Positions 26,947 through 35,869 of a DNA stretch of 64,000 nt are shown here, in pieces. The stretch is from Stenotrophomonas sp. UBA2124 (GTDB taxonomy: Bacteria > Pseudomonadota > Gammaproteobacteria > Xanthomonadales > Xanthomonadaceae). Positions within the stretch are counted from its first letter, which is position 1, and each line of letters opens with the position of its first letter. The stretch is from NCBI GenBank assembly GCA_002329155.1, contig DCXY01000019.1, positions 34,952 through 98,951 on the forward strand, written 5' to 3'. Both the position numbers and the translations under genes were made by a program. A model generated the notes under the pieces. It did no database searches. It was not told where the DNA came from and saw only the letters and a program-made list of their open reading frames with translations.

Positions 26947-29703
26947 GTGGATCGCGGAGTAATCGCAAGTTTGCTTCGCCACCCGCTGAACGCGGCGGTG
27001 GTTCTGCTGGATACCGACGGGCAACCGCTGGCAGCCAATGCCAAGGCGCGGGGCCTGCGCCTGCACGAGCGCCTGTCCCGCTACTGCGGGCAGCTGGCCG
27101 GCATCCGGGCGCAGGCGCCCATGCTGGGCATCGTGAGTTGTCCGCTGCCGGCGGAAGCTACGATTCGTCTGGATGGCTGGCTTAGCGCAATTCAGGATAC
27201 GACCGGTGCGGTTTTGGCCTACATCTACACCCACGTTGATGACGATGCCAGCCGGGCATCCCACTGGTTGACCGTGGCCGAAGCTGCGGGACATGTGCTG
27301 TGGGACTGGGATATCCAGCACGACCGCCTGCATCGCCTTGGCGTACCCCCGGAAGGCGCCGGTGGACTGCTTGAGCGGGTACACCCCGAAGACCAGGCCG
27401 TGGTCCGCACGACGGTGGCTGCTCACCTGCAGTCGCCGGAGAGTGCTTTCACCTGCCAGTTCCGTGTACGCCAGGCCGATGGCGCCTGGCGCTGGGTGCT
27501 GAACAGGGGCCAGGTGACAGCCCATGGCGCCGATGGCCAACCGCTACGCATGGCAGGCACCTATACCGATATCCATTCACTGAAATTGCTTGAGGACGAG
27601 CTGCGCGGCCAGCAGGCGCTGCTGCGGCGCGCTCAGCGCGTGGCCGGCATGGGCAGCTGGGGCTGGGATTGCCGCCAGCAACGGCTGTACTGCTCCCCCG
27701 AGAGCCTGGCTGCAATCGGCCTTGGCGACGATGCGCTGCCGCCGGGCCTGAGCTGGATGCGGCAACTCTCGCGTGAGGCACGCCGGCAGCTGTTCGGCGT
27801 ATGGCGGCGCATGCACGCCGAACCGTTGGCGCAGGATTTTGAAATCACATGGGGCCGCGGTGCCACGGCGCAGCAGCAGCTGCGCGTATGGCTTGAGCCG
27901 GAATGCGACGCCGACGGCAGCCTGCTGCGGGTACAGGGGCAGGTGCAGGACATCAGCGGCCAGCTGCGCACCGACGCACTGATCCGCTGGCGCACCGAAC
28001 TGCTCAACCGCGTTTCCGCACTGGGCCGCATCGGTGGTTGCGAAATCGACGTGCGCACACGTGAGATGCAGTGGACCGAGGAGTGCTACCGCATCCATGG
28101 CCTGCGCAAGGCGCCGCTGACCCTGGACGAGGCCTTGGTGCTGTACGTGCCGGATTCGCGCGACAGCCTGGAAGCGGCGCTGCGCCGCATTGCCGAAGGC
28201 GGCCTGCCCGAACAACTGGACCTGTGCTTCTACCGGCCCAACGGGCAACGCGTGTGGGTGCAGGTGCTGATCGAGCTGGACCGGCGCGAAGGCCTGCCCG
28301 AGCGGCACGTGATGCTGTTCCGTGACATCACCCGCGAACGCGAGGCTGACGAGCGGCTGGAGCTGCTGGCCCACTATGATCTGTTGACCGGCCTACCCAA
28401 CCGCATGCTGCTGCGTGAACAGGCCGGCGAGGCCATCATCGAGGCACGCGAGCGCGGCGCCACGCTGGCCATGCTCTTCATCGACCTGGATGGCTTCAAG
28501 GCCATCAACGACAGTTTCGGCCATGCCACCGGCGACATCCTGCTCAAGGCTGTGGCCTCGCGCCTGCACCAGAACCTGCGCAATGCCGACCTGTTCGCGC
28601 GCTTCAACGGTGACGAGTTCCTGGTGGTGCTGCGCAACCTTGCCGAGCCGGAAGACGCGGGCCATGTGGCACGCAAACTGATCGCCTCACTGGCCGAGCC
28701 GCTGTACCGCGAAGATCACACGCTCAAGGTGGGCGCCAGTGTGGGCATCGCGCTGCTGGAAGAGGGCAGGAGTGATTTCGACAGCCTGCTGCGCGCGGCC
28801 GATGCCGCCATGCAGGCAGCGAAGCAAGCAGGGCGCAACACCTATCAGTACTACAGCCAGGATGCACTGGCACGCACCCAGCGCCTGCTGGAAATCGAAC
28901 ACGCGTTGCATGGCGCGCTGGACCGCGACGAGTTCAGCCTTGCCTACCAGCCGTTGATCTGCGCTGAAGGCAGGCGCCCACCCTCCATCGAGGCCCTGCT
29001 GCGCTGGAACAGCGCCCGCATCGGCCCCTGCAGCCCAGCGGATTTCATCCCCCTGGCGGAGAAGTGCGGCGAGATCATCCGCATCGGTGATTGGGTACTG
29101 AACGAGGCCTGCAGGCAGGCCGCCGTATGGCAGCAGGCCGGCCTGCAGTTTGAACGCATCGCGGTGAACGTGTCAGCCGTACAGCTGCGCGAGCATGGCT
29201 TTGGCGCGCGTGTGCTGGCCATCTGCCAAAGGCACGGCTGGCCACCGGAGCGGCTGGAGCTTGAGCTGACCGAATCGGCCCTGATCCGCGATACGGATGC
29301 CCTGCGTGAGTGCTTCGAGGTATTCGAGGAGCACGGCATACCCTTGGCCGTGGATGATTTCGGCACCGGTTTCTCCAACCTGCACTACCTCAACCGTTTC
29401 CCCGTGCAGCGCCTGAAGATCGACCGCAGCTTCGTCCAGGGCATGCTGCATGACACCGGCACCGCCGAGGTCACCCAGGCCATCGTGCACCTTGGCCATG
29501 CGCTGGGCATGCGCGTGGTGGGCGAGGGCGTGGAGACAGCGGCTGAAGAAGCCATGCTGCGCCGCCAGGGTTGCGATGAACTGCAGGGCTATCTGTACTC
29601 ACGCCCGCTGCGTTCGCGCGAAATGCAACGCTGGCTGCGCGATGGCGGCGGCGACCCCGGCGATGCGGCTTCGCCCTGCCTGGACCAGTCATCGGCTGCC
29701 TGA
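26947..29703 (+). CDS. PAS-GGDEF-EAL cyclic di-GMP protein
   Basis: A soluble protein of about 918 residues. Three PAS-type segments (roughly 90-210, 220-345, 350-465) are followed by GGDEF and EAL domains. The GGDEF site reads NGDEF (RFNGDEFLVVL), so cyclase activity is doubtful. The EAL domain looks complete: IEALLRW, LELTESAL, VDDFGTGFSNLHYL, KIDRSF, GEGVET and QGYLYS; it is probably a phosphodiesterase. The start at GTG 26947 has GGAG nine bases upstream; the frame is open to GTG 26854 but has no ribosome-binding site there. It diverges from the kinase-ravR pair. Confidence 0.9.
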   Translation: MDRGVIASLLRHPLNAAVVLLDTDGQPLAANAKARGLRLHERLSRYCGQLAGIRAQAPMLGIVSCPLPAEATIRLDGWLSAIQDTTGAVLAYIYTHVDDDASRASHWLTVAEAAGHVLWDWDIQHDRLHRLGVPPEGAGGLLERVHPEDQAVVRTTVAAHLQSPESAFTCQFRVRQADGAWRWVLNRGQVTAHGADGQPLRMAGTYTDIHSLKLLEDELRGQQALLRRAQRVAGMGSWGWDCRQQRLYCSPESLAAIGLGDDALPPGLSWMRQLSREARRQLFGVWRRMHAEPLAQDFEITWGRGATAQQQLRVWLEPECDADGSLLRVQGQVQDISGQLRTDALIRWRTELLNRVSALGRIGGCEIDVRTREMQWTEECYRIHGLRKAPLTLDEALVLYVPDSRDSLEAALRRIAEGGLPEQLDLCFYRPNGQRVWVQVLIELDRREGLPERHVMLFRDITREREADERLELLAHYDLLTGLPNRMLLREQAGEAIIEARERGATLAMLFIDLDGFKAINDSFGHATGDILLKAVASRLHQNLRNADLFARFNGDEFLVVLRNLAEPEDAGHVARKLIASLAEPLYREDHTLKVGASVGIALLEEGRSDFDSLLRAADAAMQAAKQAGRNTYQYYSQDALARTQRLLEIEHALHGALDRDEFSLAYQPLICAEGRRPPSIEALLRWNSARIGPCSPADFIPLAEKCGEIIRIGDWVLNEACRQAAVWQQAGLQFERIAVNVSAVQLREHGFGARVLAICQRHGWPPERLELELTESALIRDTDALRECFEVFEEHGIPLAVDDFGTGFSNLHYLNRFPVQRLKIDRSFVQGMLHDTGTAEVTQAIVHLGHALGMRVVGEGVETAAEEAMLRRQGCDELQGYLYSRPLRSREMQRWLRDGGGDPGDAASPCLDQSSAA

Positions 29704-29864
29704 CGCGGCTGCCTGACACGATGGCCTGAAATCCCCCGCCACTTCATGGGCGGCGGTGGAGGCCGGCGGCTGCAGGTTCCAGACGCCTTCCCGAAAATTC
29801 CTGTTGCCACGCGGCATGTTGGCAGGCAGATTGCCTGGCAGGTTCATGCCACAGGGGGCAGGAA

Positions 29865-30113
29865 GTGAAACTGTATTCGGTAGTGAAACGTGGCAGCGCC
29901 GTAGGCACCGAGCTGACGCCGCATCTTCATCGCCATGGCGCATACGTCGTCAGCACGACCCGTTTCAGGAAGGACTACATACGCGTTGCGAATGAGGCTG
30001 ACCTGCCCGGCTGGATAAGCCGTGGCTACCGGGTCAGGATGAGCAACCCCGCGGTCAAGAACCACAGGTCGCCAAGCCTCATCTGCCCGGCGTCCATCCA
30101 GACACGCATCTGA
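29865..30113 (+). CDS. Small hypothetical protein
   Basis: An 82-residue basic protein starting at GTG behind a CAGGA-type site. It begins KLYSVVKRGSAVGTELTPHLHRHGAYVVS and has a central RFRKDYIRVANEADLPGWISRGYRVRMSN. It has no signal peptide or membrane segment. I do not recognise the family; it stands alone between the GGDEF-EAL gene and a small gene on the other strand. The balanced composition and plausible translation start favour a real gene over a chance frame. Confidence 0.5.
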   Translation: MKLYSVVKRGSAVGTELTPHLHRHGAYVVSTTRFRKDYIRVANEADLPGWISRGYRVRMSNPAVKNHRSPSLICPASIQTRI

Positions 30114-30211
30114 GCCGTATCGGCGCGTTGCTCTGCCTTCTGCGTAGCGCAGCGTGACGTATCAGGCACCGTGCGCTCTGCAGAGTTCATGCGCGCACGT
30201 ATTGCGAAGGC

Positions 30212-30379
30212 TCAATCCTGAGCCAGGTCCCAGCCGATGTTGCTGGCAAGCCAGTCAGGCGCTTCCGCTTGCCGGAGCTGTTGTTCGCGCAGCTGCCCCA
30301 GTTCACACTTGGCCGATTCCTCCAGCCGTTGCAGCTGTTGGGCGCGGGTCAGCAGTGGTGGCGGGGTGGTTGGCGTCAT
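30212..30379 (-). CDS. Small hypothetical protein, possible
   Basis: A 55-residue frame with a helical charged core (RAQQLQRLEESAKCELGQLREQQLRQAE) and a Trp-rich end (PDWLASNIGWDLAQD). It lies downstream of the chemoreceptor gene and past that gene's terminator. No clear ribosome-binding site is seen before the ATG at 30379. It may be a small gene or a chance frame. Confidence 0.35.
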   Translation of the reverse strand: MTPTTPPPLLTRAQQLQRLEESAKCELGQLREQQLRQAEAPDWLASNIGWDLAQD

Positions 30380-30458
30380 GGAAGCTGGTGGTGTTGCCGG
30401 AATCGGAATGGCAGTGAAAGGCCGGCGGGAAGCCGATGCGCACGGCATGCGACTACGA

Positions 30459-30484
30459 CAAAGCCCCGGCAATGGCCGGGGCTT
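30459..30484 (-). terminator. Terminator of chemoreceptor gene
   Basis: Arms AAGCCCCGGC and GCCGGGGCTT around a 4-base loop, followed by TTTG on the minus strand, 25 bases past the stop codon. Confidence 0.75.
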
Positions 30485-30508
30485 CGCTTGCGGCGCTGTG
30501 GCCGCCTG

Positions 30509-31699
30509 TCAGAACAGCTCCACCGTACCGGCACCCATGCTCTGCTGGGTAACCGGCTTGTGCGGCGGGCGCTCCCATTCGTTGCGCATCTCGCGCAGGC
30601 GGCTGCCGGTACGCTGCAGTGCACTGACCATCTCGCCGTCGAACACACCACCATTGCGGTGCAGCAGTTCCTGCAGGGCCACGGCTTCGCGGTTGATCGC
30701 GCCAAGGCGGTCCAGGTGCGTGTGCACGCCGCCCAGTGCCTGGGTGGCGATATCCTCGAACTGCAGGGCGCGCACGGCCTCGGCCACGCTGCCGTCGATG
30801 GCACGGCCGCATTCGGAAATTTCACGCATGCCTTCGCCCAGCGAGCTGTTGATGGCCGCCACGTTGTCCAGCATGGCGGCAGCCTCGATGCGCGCTTCAC
30901 GCGAGCGGTCCATGTCACGCGATGCCATGTGCGAGACGGTTTCGCGCACCTTGGCAATGGCGTCCTTGGAGCTGTGTGCCAGCTTGCGGATCTGCTCGTT
31001 GAAGGTGGTGGAGCGCTCGGACAGGTTGCGCACCTCGTCGGCCACCACGGCAAAGCCGCGGCCTGCCTCACCAGCACGGGCGGCTTCAATGGCGGCGTTC
31101 AGGGCCAGCAGGTTGGTCTGGTCGGCAATGGACTTCACGTCCTCAAGCAGCGCGAAGATGCCGTCCAGATGCTGCGCCATCTGGTCGATGTGCTGCACGG
31201 TGGTGCTGCTCTGGCCGCTCACCTGCTCCAGTGCCTCCACCAGCTGTTCCATCTGGTGGCTGGCATGCTGGGCAAAACGCGCCACGTCCACGCCGGCATT
31301 GCCGTCCTCGCCCGCACGGTCAATGACGCGTGCCAGCGCCTGGCTCTGCTGGCGCGACTTGCGGTTCATGGCGTCAAAACTGCTGCCAAGGCCGGCAACC
31401 GCCTGGCGGATCAGCTCGCGGGCGCGCTCGATCTCGCTGCGCGAGCCGTCAATCTCGTTGCTGACGAAATTGCGCAGCTCGTTCAACAGCTGGTCCTGCT
31501 CCTTGAGCACGCGTGTGTGGTCAGGGTGGCGCTGCGCCTGTGCATGCATGGCCCACCAGGCAAAGCCCAGCCAGCTGAGCAGCATGGTGGTCAGCGAGGC
31601 CCAGACCACGGCGGTAGGCCAGCCAAAGGCCAATGCCAGAGCCAGTAGAACGGTAAGAACCAGCGGTGCCGCCAGACGGATTGCGATACGTGAATACAT
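30509..31699 (-). CDS. Methyl-accepting chemotaxis protein, no periplasmic sensor
   Basis: A 396-residue chemoreceptor. Two N-terminal hydrophobic helices (about residues 8-26 and 30-52) are separated by only a few residues, so there is no periplasmic ligand domain. The cytoplasmic part contains the MCP signalling hairpin: IADQTNLLALNAAIEAARAGEAGRGFAVVADEVRNLSERS. There is no C-terminal CheR/CheB docking pentapeptide; it ends GAGTVELF. The start at 31699 is preferred to GTG 31720. A sigma-28 promoter just upstream ties it to the flagellar regulon. Confidence 0.92.
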   Translation of the reverse strand: MYSRIAIRLAAPLVLTVLLALALAFGWPTAVVWASLTTMLLSWLGFAWWAMHAQAQRHPDHTRVLKEQDQLLNELRNFVSNEIDGSRSEIERARELIRQAVAGLGSSFDAMNRKSRQQSQALARVIDRAGEDGNAGVDVARFAQHASHQMEQLVEALEQVSGQSSTTVQHIDQMAQHLDGIFALLEDVKSIADQTNLLALNAAIEAARAGEAGRGFAVVADEVRNLSERSTTFNEQIRKLAHSSKDAIAKVRETVSHMASRDMDRSREARIEAAAMLDNVAAINSSLGEGMREISECGRAIDGSVAEAVRALQFEDIATQALGGVHTHLDRLGAINREAVALQELLHRNGGVFDGEMVSALQRTGSRLREMRNEWERPPHKPVTQQSMGAGTVELF

Positions 31700-31727
31700 G
31701 GACGTTCTCGGGAGAGTCACGAATGCA

Positions 31728-31754
31728 GTATCGGCGGCAGCGTGGCTGTCTTTA
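31728..31754 (-). promoter_or_regulatory. Sigma-28 promoter of chemoreceptor gene
   Basis: Minus-strand TAAA (31751-31754), exactly 15 bases, then GCCGATAC (31728-31735). This is one base off consensus in the -10 and shows coexpression with late flagellar genes. Confidence 0.8.
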
Positions 31755-31924
31755 GCCCCGCATGGCGCTGGGAAGGGGAAGTGGCACGGTGGTCACTGCA
31801 TGGCGCCATTGCGACGGTACAGGGCGGTTGTTAAGCGCATGCTGGCCTCATTGTGCTGGACAAGTGGCGCACCGTGAAAACCATCACGTTATGATTCCGC
31901 TTCACGTCCAGCATGGAGCAGGGG

Positions 31925-32356
31925 ATGTACAGGGGGATTCTGTTTCTGGCGTTGTTGGCCTGGGCCGGCAGCGCAGCGGCTCAGCATCAGGTACACAACG
32001 CATCGGGCCGTGGTACGCCGAGGGTGAACCCTCAGCGCAACGTGCAGCCGGTTCCGAAGCTTGATTGCGCCAGCCTCACCGCGGCAACGCCATGGATGGT
32101 CACGTATTGCCGCGAGGTGGATTTCAGCCTGCAGCGGGGGGTGTCCGCATCGCTTGGGCGGCCGCTTCCGTCACGCACCGTCATCGAGGTGCCTGCCCTG
32201 GGCACGGCCGAGGCCAAGGCCGCAGGCGTCTCCTGTTCGGAGGGGCGGGTGATCGCAAGAGTGGGCAACGGCTGGGTGCAGGCGCTGGACAAGGAGCGCA
32301 ACTACCTGCGCTGCAGGCCAACGGTGGAACTACCGGCCATTTCCATCGGGCAGTAA
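31925..32356 (+). CDS. Secreted hypothetical protein
   Basis: A 143-residue protein with a Sec signal peptide (YRGILFLALLAWAGSAAAQ) at the N-terminus. The mature part has four cysteines spread as LDCASL, TYCREV, VSCSEG and YLRCRP, fitting two disulfides in the periplasm. The start at 31925 has GGAG six bases upstream; an ATG at 31913 is also in frame. I do not recognise a named family. It stands alone between divergent or converging single genes. A GTGAC-CGTCAC palindrome follows the stop codon. Confidence 0.75.
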   Translation: MYRGILFLALLAWAGSAAAQHQVHNASGRGTPRVNPQRNVQPVPKLDCASLTAATPWMVTYCREVDFSLQRGVSASLGRPLPSRTVIEVPALGTAEAKAAGVSCSEGRVIARVGNGWVQALDKERNYLRCRPTVELPAISIGQ

Positions 32357-32399
32357 TTTGTGACGCGTCACTAAATATACCTGGCCCAGCGTGCTTCCG

Positions 32400-32579
32400 T
32401 TACAAAGGGACCTTGCTGGGCACGAATGCGGATACAGGGTCACTGGCGGGGAAGGTTTCCTCCAGTGCTTCGTCCTGGTTGCAGCTCTCGTGCTCCTTGC
32501 GCGCCTTGCGCTGTTGTTCCGATTCGGCGCAGTCACGCGTCTCGGACGCCTCGGGTGGATCCTTGCGATCTCTGGTCAT
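32400..32579 (-). CDS. Small TFPASDP-motif protein
   Basis: A 59-residue hydrophilic protein starting at ATG 32579 behind GGGAG. The C-terminal half has EALEETFPASDPVSAF, a motif seen in a widespread family of short uncharacterised bacterial proteins. The N-terminal part is highly charged (TRDRKDPPEASETRD). The frame continues upstream to 32750 but that part has no family signal and overlaps the next gene's start. Function unknown; related genes often sit near stress-type genes. Confidence 0.7.
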   Translation of the reverse strand: MTRDRKDPPEASETRDCAESEQQRKARKEHESCNQDEALEETFPASDPVSAFVPSKVPL

Positions 32580-32748
32580 GGTGGCAACTCCCATTTGGGC
32601 GCGTTTTGCAGCCGGCATGCCCTGCGGCGGTTTCTGAGCATGCATCCAGGACATGAGGGCAGGGCAGCAGCGTATCTGCCTGCCATCTTTATGTGTACTT
32701 CGCAGCCCATGGGCTAATCTGCAACCGAACACCACCTGGAGAACAGCC

Positions 32749-33030
32749 ATGGGCAGGCATGCACCACGAGTCTACACCTCTGACGCCGAGGTGGACCGCC
32801 TCAGGGCGCTGCAGCTGGCACTGGACCCTGACATTGAAATGGAGCTTCGGATGAGCGACGGCAGCCTTTTGAAAGGCACCATCCTGGATCGCCCCACCGT
32901 CCAGCAATTCCTTGGGCCCGACGACGCGGAGGGAACCAATGGCCAGGTAACGGTGGATGTACTTGGCGAGGGAAAACGGATTCTTTGGCTTGATGAAATA
33001 CAGGAGTATCTGGTGACCGGTGCGGGTTGA
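32749..33030 (+). CDS. DUF3247-type Sm-like small protein
   Basis: A 93-residue protein starting at 32749 behind GGAG. It runs GRHAPRVYTSDAEVDRLRALQLAL, then beta-rich MELRMSDGSLLKGTILDRPTVQQF and QVTVDVLGEGKRILWLDEI. This order of strands and the HAPRVYT start are what I know of DUF3247, a Xanthomonadaceae family with a variant Sm-like fold. No interaction partner is evident from neighbours, which are unrelated single genes. An RNA-related role is only a suggestion from fold. Confidence 0.65.
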   Translation: MGRHAPRVYTSDAEVDRLRALQLALDPDIEMELRMSDGSLLKGTILDRPTVQQFLGPDDAEGTNGQVTVDVLGEGKRILWLDEIQEYLVTGAG

Positions 33031-33266
33031 TATACCCCTGGCCATTTTTTGCTACGGGTCCGCTCGGAGGGCACATGGTAGTAGTTCTCCGGCCGAGCAC
33101 CATGCCTGTCATCGGGCATGCCATGTTCCTTCCAGCATGCCTTGTTGTTGCGGTACTTGTCCGGCGAATCAAACTCGCGCTGTTCGTTTGCATGACTGGC
33201 GGCGGTTTCTGATCGTGGACCATGAAACAGTCCCTCAGGGAATTCCCCGCGTTTTCAATGCAACGG

Positions 33267-33485
33267 TCAGCGTTCCCTGTGTGCTTGGGGAGGAGCATCG
33301 CTGTGCCGGTTCGTCTCGGCAACCACGGTCAGACTGCTGCATTCCTCCGCTGCCACTTCCAATGCATGCATCGTCACAGCTGCTTCGGTGCTGATTCCGG
33401 CGCCGAGCTGCCTGCGCAGCAAGGGCAGGGCGATCGAAATGACGTTAACGGCATTGCGAAGTCTATGCAGTTCACTTTCATTCAT
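33267..33485 (-). CDS. Short HisKA-like helical protein
   Basis: A 72-residue protein whose start overlaps nothing but lies within 8 bases of the regulator stop codon region (start 33485, regulator stop 33478), behind GAGG, so it is coupled to the NtrC-type gene. The sequence NESELHRLRNAVNVISIALPLLRRQL resembles the first helix of a kinase dimerisation domain, with an H-x-x-R-N pattern, and a second helix (MHALEVAAEECSSLTVV) follows. There is no ATPase domain. It may be a phosphotransfer-type or regulatory helper for the upstream regulator, but it could also be the remains of a kinase. Confidence 0.5.
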   Translation of the reverse strand: MNESELHRLRNAVNVISIALPLLRRQLGAGISTEAAVTMHALEVAAEECSSLTVVAETNRHSDAPPQAHRER

Positions 33486-34785
33486 GGTCACGCATCCTCG
33501 CAAGATAATTGTGCACCGTACGGACGCTCAACCCCAGGCTGCGTGCAGTGGCAGTCCGGTCGCCATGATGATGTGAGAGAACGCGCCGCATCATTTCATC
33601 CTGCACCTGCTGCATGGGCGTGGCGATGGGGAATCTGACCGCTTCTTCCGCCGTTTCTCCGGCGGCCCTGAGCTGGGGAACAATACGAAGCGGTTGACCT
33701 GCCGGCGCCAGCAAAGCGCGGCGCGTCGCTGCCAGAAGCTCACGTACGTTTCCAGGCCAGTCATAGTCATACAGCGATGCGATGCCGAGCTGATCCAACA
33801 TGCGCTCCCGTGCATCCTGGCCAGACTGAAGCCGGTGGAGAAAGTGCCGAGCCAGTACTTCCACATCCTTGCCGCGCTCCCGCAAGGGCACGAGCGTGAT
33901 GATGTAATGGGCAACCCGATAGAACAGCTCCTGGCGAATGAACTCGGAGGAGGGAGGGCGGTTTGTCGCTGCCAGCACGCGAACGTCCAGCGGAGTTTCG
34001 TAGGTGCCGCCCAGGCGGACAACCCTGCCAGACTCCAAAGCCCGGAGAAGATAGACCTGCAGCGGCTTCGGCATCTCTCCTATCTCGTCCAGAAACAATG
34101 TTCCATTTCTCGCCTGCTCCAGAAAGCCCACATGTCTTGCATTGGCACCGGTGAAAGCGCCGCGTTCATGGCCGAACAACTGGCTGGCCAGAAGTTCATG
34201 CGGAATGGCTCCACAGTTGATGGCGATGAAGTCGCCTTGTCTGCCACTGCGGCGATGAATGGCTTGCGCGACAAGCTCCTTGCCGGTGCCCGACTCGCCA
34301 CAGATCAATACATTCAAATCGCTCGGCGAAACCTGAGCCAGCTCCTGCCGCAAACGATGCATGGCTTCACTATGACCTATGAGCCCGTCCTCATCCTGCG
34401 GTTCATTCTGGTTGGAAAAGGTAGGCCGCTGCAGGCACTCATCAAGCAACTGCTCGAACCTGTCCAACCCGATCGGTTTGGCTATCAGGCATCGTGCAGG
34501 CCCGGTTTCGGCACGGCGGATCTGTGCCGAGTCGCCCGTCCCTGACAGGCAGACAAATCTGCTGCGTTGTTTTTCAGAAACAAGGTCCAACAGATCCAGC
34601 CCGCATCCATCCGGCAAGCCAATATCAAGCAGCGCCAGATCGGGCGCATGTGAGGCCAGCCAAGCGGTGGCCTCGGCCATTGAATGCAATTGCCGTGGCT
34701 GGAACCCGTGCGCATGTGCGATGGATGCCATCAGACTGCACAGCTGCCTGTCGTCATCGACGATGGCGAAAAGTGGATGTCGCAT
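33478..34785 (-). CDS. NtrC-family sigma-54 response regulator
   Basis: A 435-residue transcription activator. Receiver domain 1-120 with the acidic DDD near residue 10 and acceptor D54 (LLDIGLPDG); AAA+ domain about 135-365 with Walker A GESGTGKE, the GAFTGA loop that contacts sigma-54, and LFLDEIGEMP; C-terminal Fis-type helix-turn-helix (GDRTATARSLGLSVRTVHNYLARM). All key parts are present. No intact kinase is adjacent; a short HisKA-like gene overlaps its 3' end, and a decayed two-component pair lies on the other side. Target genes are unknown. Confidence 0.93.
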   Translation of the reverse strand: MRHPLFAIVDDDRQLCSLMASIAHAHGFQPRQLHSMAEATAWLASHAPDLALLDIGLPDGCGLDLLDLVSEKQRSRFVCLSGTGDSAQIRRAETGPARCLIAKPIGLDRFEQLLDECLQRPTFSNQNEPQDEDGLIGHSEAMHRLRQELAQVSPSDLNVLICGESGTGKELVAQAIHRRSGRQGDFIAINCGAIPHELLASQLFGHERGAFTGANARHVGFLEQARNGTLFLDEIGEMPKPLQVYLLRALESGRVVRLGGTYETPLDVRVLAATNRPPSSEFIRQELFYRVAHYIITLVPLRERGKDVEVLARHFLHRLQSGQDARERMLDQLGIASLYDYDWPGNVRELLAATRRALLAPAGQPLRIVPQLRAAGETAEEAVRFPIATPMQQVQDEMMRRVLSHHHGDRTATARSLGLSVRTVHNYLARMRDHE

Positions 34786-34940
34786 AACCGACTTCCGGAA
34801 GAGCAGGTGTCAAGCGTATGCCCCTGTTTGTTACCACGTCGTCGCGCACAGGTGGAGGTGGACGGACCCGTGCGTGGATTTCACCCCCATCGAATATCCA
34901 TGGGCTCATAGGCGCACGTCCAGGCCATGGACCTCCGCTC

Positions 34941-35594
34941 ATGAACAGCATGCTCGCCGGTCGCCGCATTCTGATTGTTGAAGATGAATACCTGCTCGCC
35001 CGCACCCTTGCTCGACTACTGGAGAGCGAGGGGGCGGTGGTAGTGGGGCCTGCAGGTTCTGTTGATGATGCCAACGAATTGCTCGATTCGGTGGCGATGC
35101 CCTCGATAGCTGTTCTGGATGTGAATCCTGGAGGCGGGCAGGTCTACCCCATTGCGGATCGACCGGCTGAAAACCACGTGCCGCTCCTGTTCACCTCACG
35201 TCATGACCGCATTGAGGATGGAGGCCGTTACCCCAGGGAGCCTGCACTGCACCAAGTCCCTTTCATCCTGTACAGATTTGCGAAGGACTTAGCGTTCTTC
35301 TGTCAAGGACCCTTGGATGAACAATTTTTTGAACCTCCACTCACCCTGGGCTGGATCTGGAATCCATACAACGAAAAGCTCGTATGGACCGACAAGCAGG
35401 CTGGGATCGCCGAGGAACCACTGGCCCTCACAGCGCCTTCAATGCAGGCATTCTGCGCCTTGCTGGAGAAGCGATCGCACGTGACGTTCTCAGACAGGCA
35501 ACTCAACGCAGCTCCGCATCCAGCTGTGATGTGCATTATCGGCTGGCAAATGGAACCACGCGCTTGCTCCTGTTCAGGAGCATTGCCCGCCTGA
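34941..35594 (+). pseudogene. Degraded response regulator running into kinase remnant
   Basis: The first about 105 codons look like a single-domain receiver (RRILIVEDEYLLARTLARLLES, acceptor Asp in IAVLDVNPGGGQVYPIA, then VPLLFTSRHDRIE). The expected end of such a domain, HKPF, reads HQVPF, and the frame then carries on into an unrelated PAS-type stretch (LGWIWNPYNEKLVWTDKQAG) with no stop between. This suggests loss of the original stop and frame. It is likely the remnant of a receiver gene once followed by a sensor kinase gene. Confidence 0.6.
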
Positions 35595-35869
35595 CCGAAA
35601 CAAATGGCAGATACACGGTGGTGGGCCTGATTCATGACCGGACACCGACCCTTGAACTTGAACGCGCTCTACACGAAAGCGCGGACATGTTCCGTCAATT
35701 TGGAGAAGCTTCTTCCGACGTTCTCTGGATCCGCGATGCACGCACGTTGAAGCGTATCGAGCATGCACTTCCGTATCAGCTGAAAGCACGTACGCCTTAT
35801 CAGCTCACCAATCATGGCGTTGAATGGTTTGTCGCGGCTCCTCTTCCAGATGACTCCGGGAAGAGATAA
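35310..35869 (+). pseudogene. Frameshifted PAS sensor kinase remnant
   Basis: PAS-type coding signal switches frames: WIWNPYNEKLVWTDKQAG in one frame up to about 35460, then VLRQATQRSSASSCDVHYRLANGTTRLLLFRS, LIHDRTPTLELERALHESADMFRQFGEASSDVLWIRDA in the next (from about 35460 to 35770). After that the match to PAS proteins fades into a short unrelated end at 35869. No H-box or ATPase domain remains. It is a broken two-PAS kinase gene, decayed together with the receiver before it. Confidence 0.65.

Noticed and set aside
30237..31877. 546-codon plus-strand frame opposite the chemoreceptor gene
   Set aside because: Ser/Ala/Arg-rich shadow frame of the MCP coding strand.
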